Below are positions 25,661 through 34,877 of a DNA stretch of 51,039 nucleotides, one piece after another. Where the stretch lies: contig CACYWZ010000010.1 of the NCBI GenBank assembly GCA_902778325.1, forward strand, positions 1 through 51,039, given 5' to 3'. The stretch's first letter is position 1; every line of letters begins with the position of its first letter. Source of the DNA: an uncultured Spirochaetaceae bacterium. GTDB taxonomy: Bacteria; Spirochaetota; Spirochaetia; Treponematales; Treponemataceae. Position numbers and translations under genes: made by a program. The notes under the pieces are model-generated. The model was not told the DNA's origin and did no database searches. It was given only the letters and a program-made list of their open reading frames with translations.

Positions 25661-25913
25661 TGATGATAGTTTGGCTCTAAAAATCACAATCCCAGCACAT
25701 TTTGATGATAGTTTAGGCTCTAAAATCACATTCTCAGAGCATTATGATGATAGTTTTGCTCATAAGCACAGAGATTTTCATCATTATGATGATACTTTAG
25801 CACTAAAAATTACATTCTCAGCACCAAAACTATCACACTTTTGTTCATATCGTTGATACTTTTGGTCAAAATGATGATATTTTTGGTCGAAATGGTGATA
25901 CTTTTATACTTGG
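25661..25913. repeat. Tandem array mixing 42-bp and 21-bp units (TGATGATA type)
   Basis: TGATGATA or a variant starts at 25661, 25703, 25745, 25787, 25851, 25872 and 25893. Spacings are 42, 42, 42, 64, 21 and 21. An inverted copy (CCAAAACTATCACAC) lies at 25824-25838, inside the irregular interval. The longer units add a CTCTAAAATCACATTCTCAG segment. The array sits in the 692-bp gap 25464-26155 between two minus-strand genes; 25464-25660 shows nothing else I can name. Confidence 0.85.
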
Positions 25914-25940
25914 GAATGGAAAATATGATTGTGAATGTCT

Positions 25941-26138
25941 GTCATTCTGAGCGGAAAACGGCGTTTAGCCGTTTGGAGTCGAAGAATCTGCTCCTTATTC
26001 TCCAAAATCTGCTCTTGGTTTTCGGGAATAGATTCTTCGACTTCGTTCGTTTCACTCTCTTCGCTCAGAATGACACATTGAGTCTCTGTCATTCTGAGCG
26101 GAAAATGGCGGATAGCCTTCTCGTCGCGCAGAATGACA
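25941..26138. repeat. Dispersed inverted elements (GTCATTCTGAGCG...CAGAATGACA)
   Basis: GTCATTCTGAGCGGAAAACG near 25941 is inverted as CTTCGCTCAGAATGACA near 26055-26073. A second direct copy with its own inverted end (CGCAGAATGACA) follows at 26089-26138. Together with GATTCTTCGACT motifs this makes nested palindromes about 130 bp and 50 bp long. Confidence 0.7.
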
Positions 26139-26155
26139 ATGTTATTTTGAATGTT

Positions 26156-27223
26156 TTATCTTAATTTCTGGAAATATTTTTCTGCTTCAGTGCCGCTCAC
26201 AGCTTTGTCGCCTTCAAAATGCTCGCCGTCGGTCAAATCCATGAGCTCATTTTCGATTGAGCCAAGCACGGCATCGAAATCTGGGCTGTCGGTGCTGACG
26301 TCAGGCACTGGGCTTTGCTCGCCGGCGCTTCTGTAAAGCTCGGAATAGATTGTGGCTTTCTTTCCAGAGCCTTTTGTGCGGCAAAAGATGTTCCAGATGT
26401 AGCGCGCAAGGATTATTCTCGTGGCGATTTCGTCTTGAGAAAGGGCTTTTTCTTCTTTGGCGCTCACGGGCGACAAGAGTCCTGCGCTCACGATTGTGCG
26501 GAAAAGCTCTCTCTCGCTCAAAGCCTTGTCGGCGGTGAACGAAGAGGTGAGATTTTGGCTCAAACTTGAGAGCAAAACGAGTTCGCTCACGGAAAGTTTT
26601 TCTTTCAGCAAGAGCTTCATTTTCGCTTCGTCCGTGTTTTCGTCGATAGCGCGGAGGCTCCACGCTTTGTCGCGCACATTTTTGTATGCGTCGGCGTAGA
26701 ACGAAGGCAAAGTCAAGAACGCGGCGTCAAATTTGGCGGCGGCATCAAGGTAAAGTCCCGCGACGAAAGAGAGAATTGCGTCTTCAAGGGCAACGATGTG
26801 CTCATCGTCCTCGCTTGCGGCGACGAACGGCTCGCATTTGACCTTGAGCCGACAGCCGAGGACGTAATTCTGGACGTCGCCTTTGTACGCCTGCATTGAT
26901 TTTTTGAAAGATTCAAGCGCTTTTGAAGTCTGCCCGATGATTAGAAGCGCTCTTCCTTTTATCGCATACAATCGCGCTTCGCTCGCCTTCTGCAAGCCTG
27001 GAACGCCGAGGAGTTTTTCGGCAGCCGAGGCGATGTCTTTTGCGCCTGTCGCCTCTTCCTGAAGCAAATATTTTGCGTCCTCATACGCCAGAAGCTCTTC
27101 CAGCGCAAGAATGTCGCTGCTCTGCGCTGTTTGCTCGACTGAAACAATGCCCTCGTTGAGCGATGAGCAAAAAAAAAAGCAAATAGAAGCCAAAAGCAGC
27201 ACTATTTTTCCCACATTTTTCAT
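26156..27223 (-). CDS. Exported lipoprotein-like protein with TPR-like helices
   Basis: This encodes 355 residues; the start ATG 27223 is chosen because GGAGGG lies just before it and a signal sequence follows. MKNVGKIVLLLASICFFFCS is a signal peptide; a cysteine near residue 19 suggests a lipoprotein, though the lipobox is not canonical. Helical repeats such as AIKGRALLIIGQTSKALESFKKSM (about residues 85-108) resemble tetratricopeptide repeats. The gene starts 20 bp after the preceding gene's stop, so the two are co-transcribed and probably act together at the envelope. Function unknown. Confidence 0.75.
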   Translation of the reverse strand: MKNVGKIVLLLASICFFFCSSLNEGIVSVEQTAQSSDILALEELLAYEDAKYLLQEEATGAKDIASAAEKLLGVPGLQKASEARLYAIKGRALLIIGQTSKALESFKKSMQAYKGDVQNYVLGCRLKVKCEPFVAASEDDEHIVALEDAILSFVAGLYLDAAAKFDAAFLTLPSFYADAYKNVRDKAWSLRAIDENTDEAKMKLLLKEKLSVSELVLLSSLSQNLTSSFTADKALSERELFRTIVSAGLLSPVSAKEEKALSQDEIATRIILARYIWNIFCRTKGSGKKATIYSELYRSAGEQSPVPDVSTDSPDFDAVLGSIENELMDLTDGEHFEGDKAVSGTEAEKYFQKLR

Positions 27224-27243
27224 TTTTGACCCTCCGAAACGTT

Positions 27244-29874
27244 TTAGCGCGCGTTCCATGCGTAGATTTTTTTGTCCAGCGACAAAACGATGCACTCTTT
27301 TTTCTTGTCGCCGTTCACGTCAGCAAAGACGGGCTTTCCAAATCCTGGAAGCGGGAACTTGCTGATGAGTTCAAGGTTTGAATCAAAGCCGTAGATTATG
27401 TTTCCGTCGACGCTCACGAAGACTTTGTCGTCAACGGTGAAAACGCCGCCTTCCTCTGCGCTTCGTTTTGGGATTTGAATGTCCAAAACACTGCCGTCCG
27501 CGCTTATTCTGTAGAGGCGCGCGGAGCTTGAAAGCGCGTAGATGTATTGGGAGTCGGCTGCGACATTTGCGCGGAAGTTGCCTTCGAGTCGAATCGGGAA
27601 GCCTTCTGCGATTTCGCCGTCGCGCCACAGATAAAGAGCGCCGCTTTGCGTGATGAAAGCGCTCTTTAGTGAAGAGCCTTTCTCCTCGATGAGCGACGGA
27701 GAGCCGAACGCAATGCCCGGAACTGAGAGCGGATTTTCTTCGTTCACGACTTTTTTGTCTTTGACGAACAAGATTTGTCCGCGGAAACTCTTGTCGTAAA
27801 CGCAAACGCTGTCGCCCGAGACGCTTGGCTTGGACTTAATCGAGCCGTTCAGATTGAGGGCGACGCTGTACGAGGTCGTCTCATCGTCGACAAAGCAAAG
27901 GGAGGCGCTTTCGGTCGGGATTACGACGCTGTTTTTGAATGCGGCAACGCCTGCGCTCACGCTCTCGCTCGTCAAAAACGGAAAGCCTGGCACGATGTCG
28001 AGCTTTTTGTCAAAAAGATAGACTGCGCCGCTTTTTGTAACTGCCCAAAGAACGCCGTTGCCCTTCAAAACCTTGTCGCTTGCGGCAATATACGCTTCTT
28101 CGCTGAGTTCCTTCTCGCGAATTTCAAGGCTGTGCAAGTCGAGCGCCTTGATAAACTTTCCGCCCTCGCTCCAGAAAACCGTGCTTGCCTTGTCGCCCGG
28201 CTCTTTTTCAAGAGCGCTCGTGAAGCGCGAAGCAAGGTCAATCGGGAAGCCAGACACTTTTGCGCTGTCGCTTTGTGCCTTTGCGGAAGACTGAATGCGC
28301 AAGATGATTTTTCCGTCTTTGATTGCGATATCGCAGCGCCCTGTTCCGTAAAGAGAAAGCACTTTTGAGAGCACGGACGAAGAGCGAAGGAAGAACGGAA
28401 CGCTCTTTTCAAGATTGTAGAACAGGCTGAGCCCAAATTCGTTCGGAATGTCTTTTGAGACCTCGCAAAAGCCTTTCGCGGAAGAAAGGCGCTCTTTTGC
28501 TTTTGACGAAGAGTAAATAGACGAAAGCGTCTCAGGAGATTCGGAGAAATAAACGAAGCCGTCCAAAACCATGTAATACGGGGAAGGCATCTTAACGCCA
28601 AAAAGCGAGAGAACGCCGTTCAGGAATGACGGGAGCTGAAGCTGCTCAAGGCGTGCGCCGCCAAGAATGAACGGAGAGCCGTCTTTTACAAGAATCGAGG
28701 CGACAATGCGCGAAAACACATCGCGGCGCTTGTTCTCGTCACTAATCTGAACGGCAAAGACGGGGTCGTTTTGTCCTTCAACGCCCAAAACTGCGAACTC
28801 TTTTCCTGTCCAAGAAAAAAGAAGGTCGTTCAGCGTCATCGAAAACGCAAGGCGGCAAGCGCCATCGGCTTTGCTCCAAAGAGATGCCGTCTGCTTTTCG
28901 TCGCCCGCGAACGGCAAGAACGCATCTTTTAGCTCCTCAAGACTTCCAAGATTGACAAGCGTGTAATACTGCACGCTCTCGCCAAGAGTTCCCAAAAGCA
29001 CAGGCATCTCGCTCTTCCTTGAAAGCAATTTTTGCAAGTCGTTCGCTGATTCACTCGGAGAAGGGATTTCGGCCTGAAGACGTATCTTGTCGTCGGTGAT
29101 TGCAAAAGAAACGCTGCTCATCGCCTTGTCGCCGAGAACGGAATTGCAAATCGCCTCAAGCTCAGGGCTTCCGGCTGTGAGCGATGAGGTCAAGGCGCGC
29201 ACATCGCTTGTGATACGGACGCTCTGAGAATCTTTTTTCGTCATTAGCTCGACTTCATCAGGAGAATATTCTGCGTTTGCCTTCAGCGAGGAGTCAAAAA
29301 CGGCTTTGCTGTCACTCAGGACAAGCAGATTGTGATACGGTTTTATATAGAAAGAACTATTTTTGTCCCTAAAGACAAGATAAGAGCCGCTCTCCCCTTT
29401 TTCGCTTGAAAGTCCCTCGACTTTCGCAAAAGCGGGAGCAAGAAAAGCCAAGCGCGAGAGTGCGGAAAGAGCGCCCATATCGACGGCGGCAACAAAATGG
29501 CTCTCAGCGCCGAGAGTATAGAGCGCGGCATCGATTCTGCGCGACAAAACGTATTGCACCGCCTTGTTGTTGCGGAACTCTGACTCGCGCAAAGTCAAAA
29601 ACGGCTCGCGGAACTGCTTGAAATCGTCCATCGCCAAAATCTCATCGCTTGCGCGAAGGTCAATGAGCGGAGAAAGAGCGCTCCAAGCCGAGCGAGTATG
29701 CACGAACGCCGCATAATCGCGAGGAATAACGCTAAGGGAGTTTTTTCTGTCAGCGCACGAGAAAATAATCCACAAAGCAACAACAGCGACAAGAGCAAAA
29801 ATTATCGCCAAAAATGATTTCAAAATGCCTAGCACTGCATTCTGATGTTTGATTTCTGTATCCAAGTTTTCCAT
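27244..29874 (-). CDS. Membrane-anchored protein with DUF3352-like region and C-terminal propeller-like domain
   Basis: This encodes 876 residues from ATG 29874, chosen because the membrane segment (FLAIIFALVAVVALWIIFSC, about residues 20-39) then has a normal cytoplasmic lead of about 19 residues; no strong Shine-Dalgarno is visible. The middle (VIPRDYAAFVHTRSAWSALS onward to about residue 500) resembles DUF3352-type substrate-binding-like proteins. The last 300 residues look like a PQQ/FG-GAP-type beta-propeller (GAVYLFDKKLDIVPGFPFLT, IYGFDSNLELISKFPLPGFG, FADVNGDKKKECIVLSLDKK). It is probably periplasmic and tethered to the inner membrane, paired with the following lipoprotein-like gene. 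Function unknown. Confidence 0.78.
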   Translation of the reverse strand: MENLDTEIKHQNAVLGILKSFLAIIFALVAVVALWIIFSCADRKNSLSVIPRDYAAFVHTRSAWSALSPLIDLRASDEILAMDDFKQFREPFLTLRESEFRNNKAVQYVLSRRIDAALYTLGAESHFVAAVDMGALSALSRLAFLAPAFAKVEGLSSEKGESGSYLVFRDKNSSFYIKPYHNLLVLSDSKAVFDSSLKANAEYSPDEVELMTKKDSQSVRITSDVRALTSSLTAGSPELEAICNSVLGDKAMSSVSFAITDDKIRLQAEIPSPSESANDLQKLLSRKSEMPVLLGTLGESVQYYTLVNLGSLEELKDAFLPFAGDEKQTASLWSKADGACRLAFSMTLNDLLFSWTGKEFAVLGVEGQNDPVFAVQISDENKRRDVFSRIVASILVKDGSPFILGGARLEQLQLPSFLNGVLSLFGVKMPSPYYMVLDGFVYFSESPETLSSIYSSSKAKERLSSAKGFCEVSKDIPNEFGLSLFYNLEKSVPFFLRSSSVLSKVLSLYGTGRCDIAIKDGKIILRIQSSAKAQSDSAKVSGFPIDLASRFTSALEKEPGDKASTVFWSEGGKFIKALDLHSLEIREKELSEEAYIAASDKVLKGNGVLWAVTKSGAVYLFDKKLDIVPGFPFLTSESVSAGVAAFKNSVVIPTESASLCFVDDETTSYSVALNLNGSIKSKPSVSGDSVCVYDKSFRGQILFVKDKKVVNEENPLSVPGIAFGSPSLIEEKGSSLKSAFITQSGALYLWRDGEIAEGFPIRLEGNFRANVAADSQYIYALSSSARLYRISADGSVLDIQIPKRSAEEGGVFTVDDKVFVSVDGNIIYGFDSNLELISKFPLPGFGKPVFADVNGDKKKECIVLSLDKKIYAWNAR

Positions 29875-29954
29875 AAAAATATTTTTAACGTTAACACGTC
29901 TTTTGTCAACGGTAGACTTTTCCTTACTTAACGAAAAAAATCTTTTTTCTTTTG

Positions 29955-30168
29955 TTAAGCGCACTTAATGAAAAAAATTTTTTTTTCTCGTTAAGTGCAC
30001 TTAATGAGCTCACTTTTTTTCTGGCGAGTCATTAAGTGGACTTAACGGCTTCCTTTTTTTTCTGGGACGCAATTAAGTGGACTTAACGGCCTCCTTTTTT
30101 TTCTGGCGGGCAATTAAGTGCGCTTAATGCCTTCCTTTTTTTTCTGGGACGCAATTAAGTCGAGTTAA
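29955..30168. repeat. Tandem array, 41-bp period, palindrome TTAAGTGSACTTAA (about 6 copies)
   Basis: TTAAG palindromes start at 29955, 29991, 30032, 30073, 30114 and 30155; the last four spacings are exactly 41 bp. Variants are TTAAGTGCACTTAA, TTAAGTGGACTTAA and TTAAGTGCGCTTAA. Each is followed by GCTTCC, a T tract of 7-9 and TCTGGGACGC or TCTGGCGGGC. Half-sites continue upstream to about 29890. It fills the 433-bp divergent space between the membrane protein gene and the flgN operon. Confidence 0.95.
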
Positions 30169-30245
30169 CGACCTGCTTTGATTTTTCTTTTCGTCAAGCG
30201 CGGAAGGAAGTCGAAAGAATGGGGAAAATTGGGCAAAAGCGCTTC

Positions 30246-30273
30246 TAAAGATGTTAAAAAGAATTCCCGATAT
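30246..30273 (+). promoter_or_regulatory. Sigma-28 (FliA) type promoter for the flgN-flgK operon
   Basis: TAAAG at 30246 and CCCGATAT at 30266-30273 match the sigma-28 pattern TAAA-N15/16-GCCGATAA with a 16-bp gap. It lies 35 bases before the flgN start and just after the 41-bp array. Late flagellar genes such as flgK are normally sigma-28 controlled in treponemes. Confidence 0.65.
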
Positions 30274-30307
30274 AAGAAAAAGAATTGTTTGTTTGGGGTG
30301 CTTTTTT

Positions 30308-30925
30308 ATGGCGGGAAAACTCAAGAAGAAACCAGTTATGCTGAAAGTTTTGAAGGCTGAGAACAACGTGCTTGATTCGATTATTGTGCGTCAGGGCGTC
30401 ATTCATGATACGGTCGTCGCAAAGGATTGGGTGCAGCTGGAAGACGCAATGATAAAGATGGAGCGGCTTTCTGCCCGCTTTATGGAACTTGAGGAGCAGC
30501 GAATGAACATCGAGCAGGAAACGGCTCTTTCTATGCGCGAAATTGAGGCAAAAGAGAGCGAGGACGCTGAGAATGCCGAGAGCGAAATCCCCGAAGAAAC
30601 TGCTGAGGCTATTGAGGAGCAGGAAAGCGAGAGCGAGGAAGTTGAAGAGAGAGAGGAAGCCGAGCCGCTTGTTCTCACTTTTGAGGAGAGAGCATTTTTG
30701 TACGGCGACAGGCGTGTGAGCGACACGCTTTCAAAGGTTCGCACGAAACTTGCACGAAGCAAGATTGAAAACAACGCTCTTAACGCCTATGTTTCTGCTG
30801 CAAATGGATTTTTGCAGGGCGTTTTTGACAAGATTGTCCCTCAGCGCAAAAATACTGTTTACAATCGTTATGGAAAAATGGCAAAGCCGTCTATGCAGAG
30901 TCTTGTTATAGACAGGGTTTTCTAA
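30308..30925 (+). CDS. flgN: FlgN-family flagellar export chaperone-like protein
   Basis: This encodes 205 residues from ATG 30308 (GGGGTG upstream; an earlier ATG at 30251 overlaps the promoter). A predicted helical N-terminal part (MIKMERLSARFMELEEQRMN) is typical of FlgN, which holds FlgK and FlgL before export. An unusual Glu-rich insert (about residues 90-135, ESEIPEETAEAIEEQESESE) separates it from the C-terminal part (GDRRVSDTLSKVRTKLARSK, YVSAANGFLQGVFD). Identity rests on helical pattern and position 13 bp upstream of flgK. Confidence 0.7.
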   Translation: MAGKLKKKPVMLKVLKAENNVLDSIIVRQGVIHDTVVAKDWVQLEDAMIKMERLSARFMELEEQRMNIEQETALSMREIEAKESEDAENAESEIPEETAEAIEEQESESEEVEEREEAEPLVLTFEERAFLYGDRRVSDTLSKVRTKLARSKIENNALNAYVSAANGFLQGVFDKIVPQRKNTVYNRYGKMAKPSMQSLVIDRVF

Positions 30926-30938
30926 AAGGAGTTGCAGA

Positions 30939-32807
30939 ATGTCTACATTCGGTGGAATAGAAATCGGAAAACGAAGCCTTATGGCTCACAACCAGCTGAT
31001 TAACACAGCGGGTCACAATATTTCCAATGCGGATACTGAGGGCTATTCACGTCAGCGTGTAACGCTCGGTACTTTTGAGCCGCTTTATCGCCCGGACCTC
31101 ACTCGCGAGGAGACGCCAGGTCAAATTGGTCAGGGTGTCAATATCGAAAGCATTTCCCGAGTGCGCGACGAGCAGCTCGACCAGAGAATTACGGCTCAAG
31201 CGAGCGACGAAACGTACTGGCAGACTCGCGACAAATACTACATGATGATTGAGCAGATTTACAACGAGCCTGAAGAGGTGTCAATCCGCACTTCAATGGA
31301 CAAGTTCTGGGACGCTTGGCAAGAGCTTTCGATGTACCCGGACGAGCGCGCCTCAAGGCAGGCGATTGTCATCAGAGGTGAGTCGCTCACAAACTCAATT
31401 CAGCAGCGCGAGAAGAGTCTTGAGGGCATCGGAAATCTTTTGAACAGCGATATTGAAGCGACTGTGAAGCAGGTCAATGATTATGCAAAGCAAATCGCAG
31501 CGCTCAACGATCAGATTGTTGAGTCAAAGGGATTGGGCGACAATCCGAACGACCTTATGGACAGAAGAGACAAGTTGGTCGACGATTTGTCAAAGCTCAT
31601 AAATATCACGACAAGCAACCGCGACAGCGATGAGTTCATGGTTCACACTGACGGTCGCATTCTTGTTCAGGGGCACATTGCGCGCGGCTTCAACGTTGAG
31701 CCAGTGATTGACAACGACGGATATTCAAAGGTTGTCTGGAACGACACTGGAGTTGACGCTCATTTTGAAAAGGGCTCTCTCGGCGCTTTGATTGAGCTTC
31801 GTGATTCTGACATTCGCTCTGAGCGGCAGTCGCTCGACACAATGACGATGAACTTTGCTGATTTGGTCAACGATGTGCATCGCAACGCTGTCGGAGCAAA
31901 CAACGTTAAGGGATTGGACTTCTTTACGCAGCAGCCTTTCGTTACGAACGTCAACGGCAATTACGACAGAAGCGGCGACGGTGTTGAGGACACTTCTTAT
32001 GTGTTCCGCTTCACAGGCACGAACGAACTTGCAAAGACAGCGCAAATCGGAATCGACGGCGTTATGCAGCTTTCAGGAAGAAGCGGCAACGTTTCTGTTC
32101 CGTATTATTCAACTGATACTGTTGAGGCTGTTATCAACCGCATTAACGATTCTGACGCCGAAGTAAAGGCGTATCTCGACAGGAACAATCATCTTGCGCT
32201 CAAGGCGACGACGGCAGCAAACATTGAAGACCCTGATTTTGTAATTCGCCATGTCGAAGACTCAGGCTTCTTCCTTACGGGCTACGCAGGTATTCTTTCC
32301 GCTTCTGGCGAGGAAGGCGCTTACGACTTTGCGCAGGCGGACGCTGTGAACGCGCTCAACGGCGCTCAGTTCGCGGTTGCTCCTGTGAAAAACCCGTCAA
32401 GTTATATCGCGATTAATAGCGCTATCACTGCTGACGTGAACTCAGTTGCGGCGGCGCTCCCGAACGCAATCGGCTTTGCTGAATCTGGCGACAACCGTGC
32501 GGCTGTTGAGATTGCGGCAATCCGAAACTCTGCGGTTATGATTGGAAAAGACCGCACGTTCGACGATTATTTTGCAAACAGCGTAACAAACGTTGGTCTT
32601 CGCGGTGAGCAAGCGGCAAACAATGTTGCAAGCCAGAACGCTATTATGAGCGACTTGAGAAGCCTTCGCGATTCAATCAGCGGTGTTAACATCGACGAGG
32701 AACTTGCGGACATCATCAAGTTCCAGCACGGCTACAATGCAGCGGCAAAGATTGTTACTGTTATGGACAGCCTTATCGACACGGTTATCAACCGCCTTGG
32801 CGTATAA
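30939..32807 (+). CDS. flgK: Flagellar hook-associated protein 1
   Basis: This encodes 622 residues; AAAAGGAGTTGCAG precedes ATG 30939. FlgK is the first hook-filament junction protein, here for the periplasmic flagellum. The N-terminus MSTFGGIEIGKRSLMAHNQL with HNISNADTEGYSRQRV is the rod/hook family signature. The C-terminus (LADIIKFQHGYNAAAKIVTV, then LIDTVINRLGV) is the matching assembly helix. Length is in the usual range for spirochaete FlgK. A 129-bp hairpin-rich gap separates it from flgL. Confidence 0.97.
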   Translation: MSTFGGIEIGKRSLMAHNQLINTAGHNISNADTEGYSRQRVTLGTFEPLYRPDLTREETPGQIGQGVNIESISRVRDEQLDQRITAQASDETYWQTRDKYYMMIEQIYNEPEEVSIRTSMDKFWDAWQELSMYPDERASRQAIVIRGESLTNSIQQREKSLEGIGNLLNSDIEATVKQVNDYAKQIAALNDQIVESKGLGDNPNDLMDRRDKLVDDLSKLINITTSNRDSDEFMVHTDGRILVQGHIARGFNVEPVIDNDGYSKVVWNDTGVDAHFEKGSLGALIELRDSDIRSERQSLDTMTMNFADLVNDVHRNAVGANNVKGLDFFTQQPFVTNVNGNYDRSGDGVEDTSYVFRFTGTNELAKTAQIGIDGVMQLSGRSGNVSVPYYSTDTVEAVINRINDSDAEVKAYLDRNNHLALKATTAANIEDPDFVIRHVEDSGFFLTGYAGILSASGEEGAYDFAQADAVNALNGAQFAVAPVKNPSSYIAINSAITADVNSVAAALPNAIGFAESGDNRAAVEIAAIRNSAVMIGKDRTFDDYFANSVTNVGLRGEQAANNVASQNAIMSDLRSLRDSISGVNIDEELADIIKFQHGYNAAAKIVTVMDSLIDTVINRLGV

Positions 32808-32860
32808 AAGTGCGCTAGCATAGTAGCGCGGTGCGCGCTAACGTAATGACGCGATTTGAT

Positions 32861-32930
32861 TTTGCAAGGGATTTTCCTCTTGCAAATAGTTGAAAAAGAA
32901 ATTTTGAAAAGAGCCTTAGGCTCTGGAGGA
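32861..32930 (+). promoter_or_regulatory. Two hairpins before flgL, one abutting its ribosome binding site
   Basis: TTTGCAAG (32861-32868) pairs with CTTGCAAA (32879-32886). AGAGCC (32910-32915) pairs with GGCTCT (32919-32924) around TTA, ending one base before the GGAGG of flgL. The second could limit or expose the Shine-Dalgarno. The remainder of the flgK-flgL gap shows a GC-rich inverted piece (GTAGCGCGGTGCGCGCTAAC). Confidence 0.5.
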
Positions 32931-32936
32931 ACAAAA

Positions 32937-34181
32937 ATGTATAGAATATCATCGCAGATGACTAATGCAGACACACAGTATAACCTTCGTTTGCAGGAGA
33001 TGCGTCAGAATAAGATTGACAAGCAAGTTGCAAGCCAGAGCCGCATTCAGGAGCTTCGCGACGACCCGCTTGCAGCAGGTCATCTTGTGCGCTATCAGTC
33101 ATACAAGGGCAGAGTCGAGAGATTCGAGAAGAACGCGCTTGCAATAAGCGACCAGCTTTCTGTGCGCGAAGGCTATATGAAGCAGAATCTCGATGTTTTG
33201 CAGCGTGTGCGAGAGCTTGCTGTTCAGGGTGCAAACGGTATTTATTCCAAAGACGACCTCAAGAATATGTCTGTCGAGGTTGACGAACTTTTGAAGGAAA
33301 TGATTCAGAACGCCAATGCTGTTGGTCCTGACGGCAATTCGCTTTTTGCTGGAACTCGCACTCACGGTACTGCATTCGAAGTCGATATGGGCAATGTTCC
33401 AGGAAGCGGAGAGCCTCTTATCGTGAATGTTCGCTACAGTGGCGATATGGGAAACACGCAGGTTGAGGTTGACGAGAACGCTTATATCACGCTCAACAAC
33501 TCTGGAAACCGCACATTCTGGGCAGAGCCACAGCGCCTTTATGCAGAGCGCGACGCAAGCAGTTGGCAGGCGGCGGAGGATTGTGCAATCGCTGTTGATG
33601 GTCAGGAGATTAAAATCACAGCAGGCGACAATGTGTACTCGCTTGTTTCAAAGATTAACAACAGCGGAACTGCGGTCAAGGCAAGCATCGACCCGATTAC
33701 GCACGGTTTGAACCTTCAGACAACAGACAGCAGACAGCTTTGGCTTGAGGACGTTTCAGGCAACACTTTGAACGACCTTGGTCTTATCAAAGACCCGACT
33801 CAGCGACCTCCATACAACTTGGCATCAAGTGCAAAGGTTTCAGGAGGCTCTTTGTTCGACAGCGTTATCGCTCTTCGCGACGCTATGCTCTCAGGCGACA
33901 CTGAGGCGGTCGGAACTCGCGTTCTTGCATCTATCGACAGTGGTTTGAGCAACTTGGTTACACACATTGCAAAGAGCGGCTCTGAATACGAAAGATTGCA
34001 GAGTGAGGCAACACGCAATTCAGCAACAGCGCTCAACACAACGCAGATGATTTCTACTGAGGGCGACTTGGATTTCACTAAAGCTGCAACTGATATGAAG
34101 ATGCTTGATTATGTGCAGCAAGCGACATTAAGCCGAGCAGGAAAGATGTATTCTTCAACGCTTTTGAACTATATGCGCTAA
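32937..34181 (+). CDS. flgL: Flagellar hook-associated protein 3
   Basis: This encodes 414 residues from ATG 32937, preceded by CTGGAGGAACAAAA; an upstream in-frame ATG at 32856 is inside the hairpin region and not favoured. FlgL is the second junction protein between hook and filament. MYRISSQMTNADTQYNLRLQ and VREGYMKQNLDVLQRVRELA (residues about 70-90) are the flagellin-like N-terminal helices; MLDYVQQATLSRAGKMYSST is the C-terminal helix. The central domain is larger than in enteric FlgL. Confidence 0.96.
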   Translation: MYRISSQMTNADTQYNLRLQEMRQNKIDKQVASQSRIQELRDDPLAAGHLVRYQSYKGRVERFEKNALAISDQLSVREGYMKQNLDVLQRVRELAVQGANGIYSKDDLKNMSVEVDELLKEMIQNANAVGPDGNSLFAGTRTHGTAFEVDMGNVPGSGEPLIVNVRYSGDMGNTQVEVDENAYITLNNSGNRTFWAEPQRLYAERDASSWQAAEDCAIAVDGQEIKITAGDNVYSLVSKINNSGTAVKASIDPITHGLNLQTTDSRQLWLEDVSGNTLNDLGLIKDPTQRPPYNLASSAKVSGGSLFDSVIALRDAMLSGDTEAVGTRVLASIDSGLSNLVTHIAKSGSEYERLQSEATRNSATALNTTQMISTEGDLDFTKAATDMKMLDYVQQATLSRAGKMYSSTLLNYMR

Positions 34182-34206
34182 TTTTATAAAACAAACAGGA
34201 TTCTAA

Positions 34207-34647
34207 ATGTTAGTAAAGACAAAATCGTCGGGCAATATCGAAGTTGATAATGCCCACATAATCACAATTCCAGAAGGTCTTTTCGGTTTCGAGGAGTATA
34301 CAAAATATGCTCTTATCGAATGCGAATATAAGCCTTTTATGTGGCTTCAATCGGTGCAATCATCTGAATTGGCTTTTTTGGTTGTTGACCCGTTCATCAT
34401 CTGCAAAGATTACGAAATCGATGTTGACGACAAGGAATTGTCGAAAATCGGAATAGTTTCTCCATCTGAGGTGTGTGTTCTTGTCTTGATTACGATTCCG
34501 CAAGATGGTTCTCCTGTCACTGCGAACCTTTTAGGACCTCTCGTGATTAACAGAACAAACAACAAGGCAATGCAGACTATTTTGACAAATGACCGCTGGA
34601 CGACAAAATACAGCATTATTGATTCTATCAAGGAAAGGAGCGAATAA
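34207..34647 (+). CDS. fliW: Flagellar assembly factor FliW
   Basis: This encodes 146 residues. FliW binds flagellin or CsrA and so couples flagellin level to flagellin translation. Landmarks: [20 protein letters not shown] (about residues 17-36), [20 protein letters not shown] and [16 protein letters not shown]. Its stop TAA overlaps the csrA ATG by one base (TAATG), a strong sign of translational coupling with its partner. Confidence 0.97.
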   Translation: MLVKTKSSGNIEVDNAHIITIPEGLFGFEEYTKYALIECEYKPFMWLQSVQSSELAFLVVDPFIICKDYEIDVDDKELSKIGIVSPSEVCVLVLITIPQDGSPVTANLLGPLVINRTNNKAMQTILTNDRWTTKYSIIDSIKERSE

Positions 34648-34871
34648 TGCTGATTTTATCCAGAAAGGTTGATGAAAAAATCAAAATTGGGCAGGATATA
34701 ACGCTAACTATTATTGAGGTTCATGGCGACCAAGTTAAAGTTGGTGTTGAAGCTCCTAAGAATATCCGAGTGTTTAGACAGGAAGTATTTCAGGCGATTC
34801 AGTCCGAAAACAAAGTCGCCGCAAATGCTGTTCCTGATTCACTCGAAAAGCTTTCCGAGTTGTTTAATTAA
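34647..34871 (+). CDS. csrA: Carbon storage regulator CsrA
   Basis: This encodes 74 residues, starting [20 protein letters not shown] with [18 protein letters not shown]: the full CsrA signature. It is an RNA-binding dimer that blocks ribosome access at GGA motifs. Coupled to fliW, its probable main targets are the two flagellin mRNAs encoded on the other strand in this window, which have GGA-containing ribosome binding sites. Only 6 bp separate its stop from that of the converging tsaB. Confidence 0.97.
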   Translation: MLILSRKVDEKIKIGQDITLTIIEVHGDQVKVGVEAPKNIRVFRQEVFQAIQSENKVAANAVPDSLEKLSELFN

Positions 34872-34877
34872 GACTTT

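Noticed and set aside
29875-29964. 30-residue N-terminal extension of the 876-residue membrane protein
   Set aside because: It would run into the palindromic array and lead with a basic, low-complexity stretch; ATG 29874 gives a normal membrane-anchor topology.
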